NCBI GenBank assembly: GCA_900258555.1
Contig: LT984855.1
Coordinates: 953,993-997,604, forward strand
Length of the DNA: 43,612 nucleotides
Direction: 5' to 3'
Origin: an uncultured Desulfobacterium sp.
Lineage (GTDB): Bacteria > Desulfobacterota > DSM-4660 > Desulfatiglandales > Desulfatiglandaceae
Below the pieces are notes generated by a model that made no database searches, was not told the DNA's origin, and was given only the letters and a program-made list of their open reading frames with translations. The translations under genes were made by a program, and so were the position numbers. Below, one piece after another: positions 43,599 to 43,612 of the stretch. Position 1 is the first letter of the stretch. Each line of letters begins with the position of its first letter.

Positions 43599-43612
43599 TT
43601 TCAAGGCGATGA

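Overview
The window looks like a chromosomal segment of a Gram-negative bacterium, most likely a member of the Desulfobacterota (former Deltaproteobacteria) or a close neighbour. This is inferred from the complete type II secretion operon with GspA/GspB-type genes, the glucosylglycerate-type solute genes, the degenerate intergenic repeats and a possible selenoprotein. No rRNA or marker gene allows a firm placement.

Left part (1-7000) is an accessory region beside the 3' end of a tRNA-Leu gene. It holds an intact AbiE-type toxin-antitoxin pair, a Phd/YefM antitoxin whose PIN toxin is frameshifted, a DUF4143 ATPase, an internally deleted cation-efflux gene (dmeF-like), an IS21 relic in which istA and istB have been fused by deletion, and a HicB/HicA pair with a frameshifted toxin. 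The tail of the AbiE toxin gene plus about 200 bp of downstream DNA is duplicated 3 kb away, so DNA has been inserted or rearranged here.

From 7035 to 9730, on the minus strand, lie tRNA-Leu(UAA), a DUF1573 protein whose conserved CGCT motif is read as UGA-G-C-T (possible selenocysteine, with a strong hairpin just downstream), a TPR protein and a YidD-domain lipoprotein.

From 9925 to 24084 there is one long plus-strand type II secretion cluster in the order gspF-G-H-I-J-K-L-M-C, an ExeA/GspA-type ATPase, a GspB-like TPR protein, gspD and gspE. It starts behind a good sigma70 promoter. No prepilin peptidase (GspO) or GspN is present. Several gaps inside the operon are filled with degenerate short repeats.

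From 24126 to 37000 the genes concern ions, osmolarity and the envelope. A KefB/YbaL-type antiporter gene is split in two by a roughly 285-bp IS200/IS605-derived element. Then come a transporter tail remnant, glucosyl-3-phosphoglycerate synthase and its phosphatase, a nhaB remnant, an OpgC-like acyltransferase, a DUF2062 protein, an orphan histidine kinase, an esterase, a LysM-amidase lipoprotein, an antiporter truncated by transposase debris, a DUF3124 protein and intact NhaA. KatG catalase-peroxidase follows.

The right end (39300-43612) is AT-rich: a perfect sigma54 promoter, a PilZ protein, a LuxR/VpsT-like regulator with a WYSR motif, 1.2 kb of almost gene-free DNA, a secreted protein of unknown family and a small membrane protein. 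The PilZ protein, the VpsT-like motif and an MshEN-like motif in GspE hint at c-di-GMP control of secretion or surface products; this is inference.
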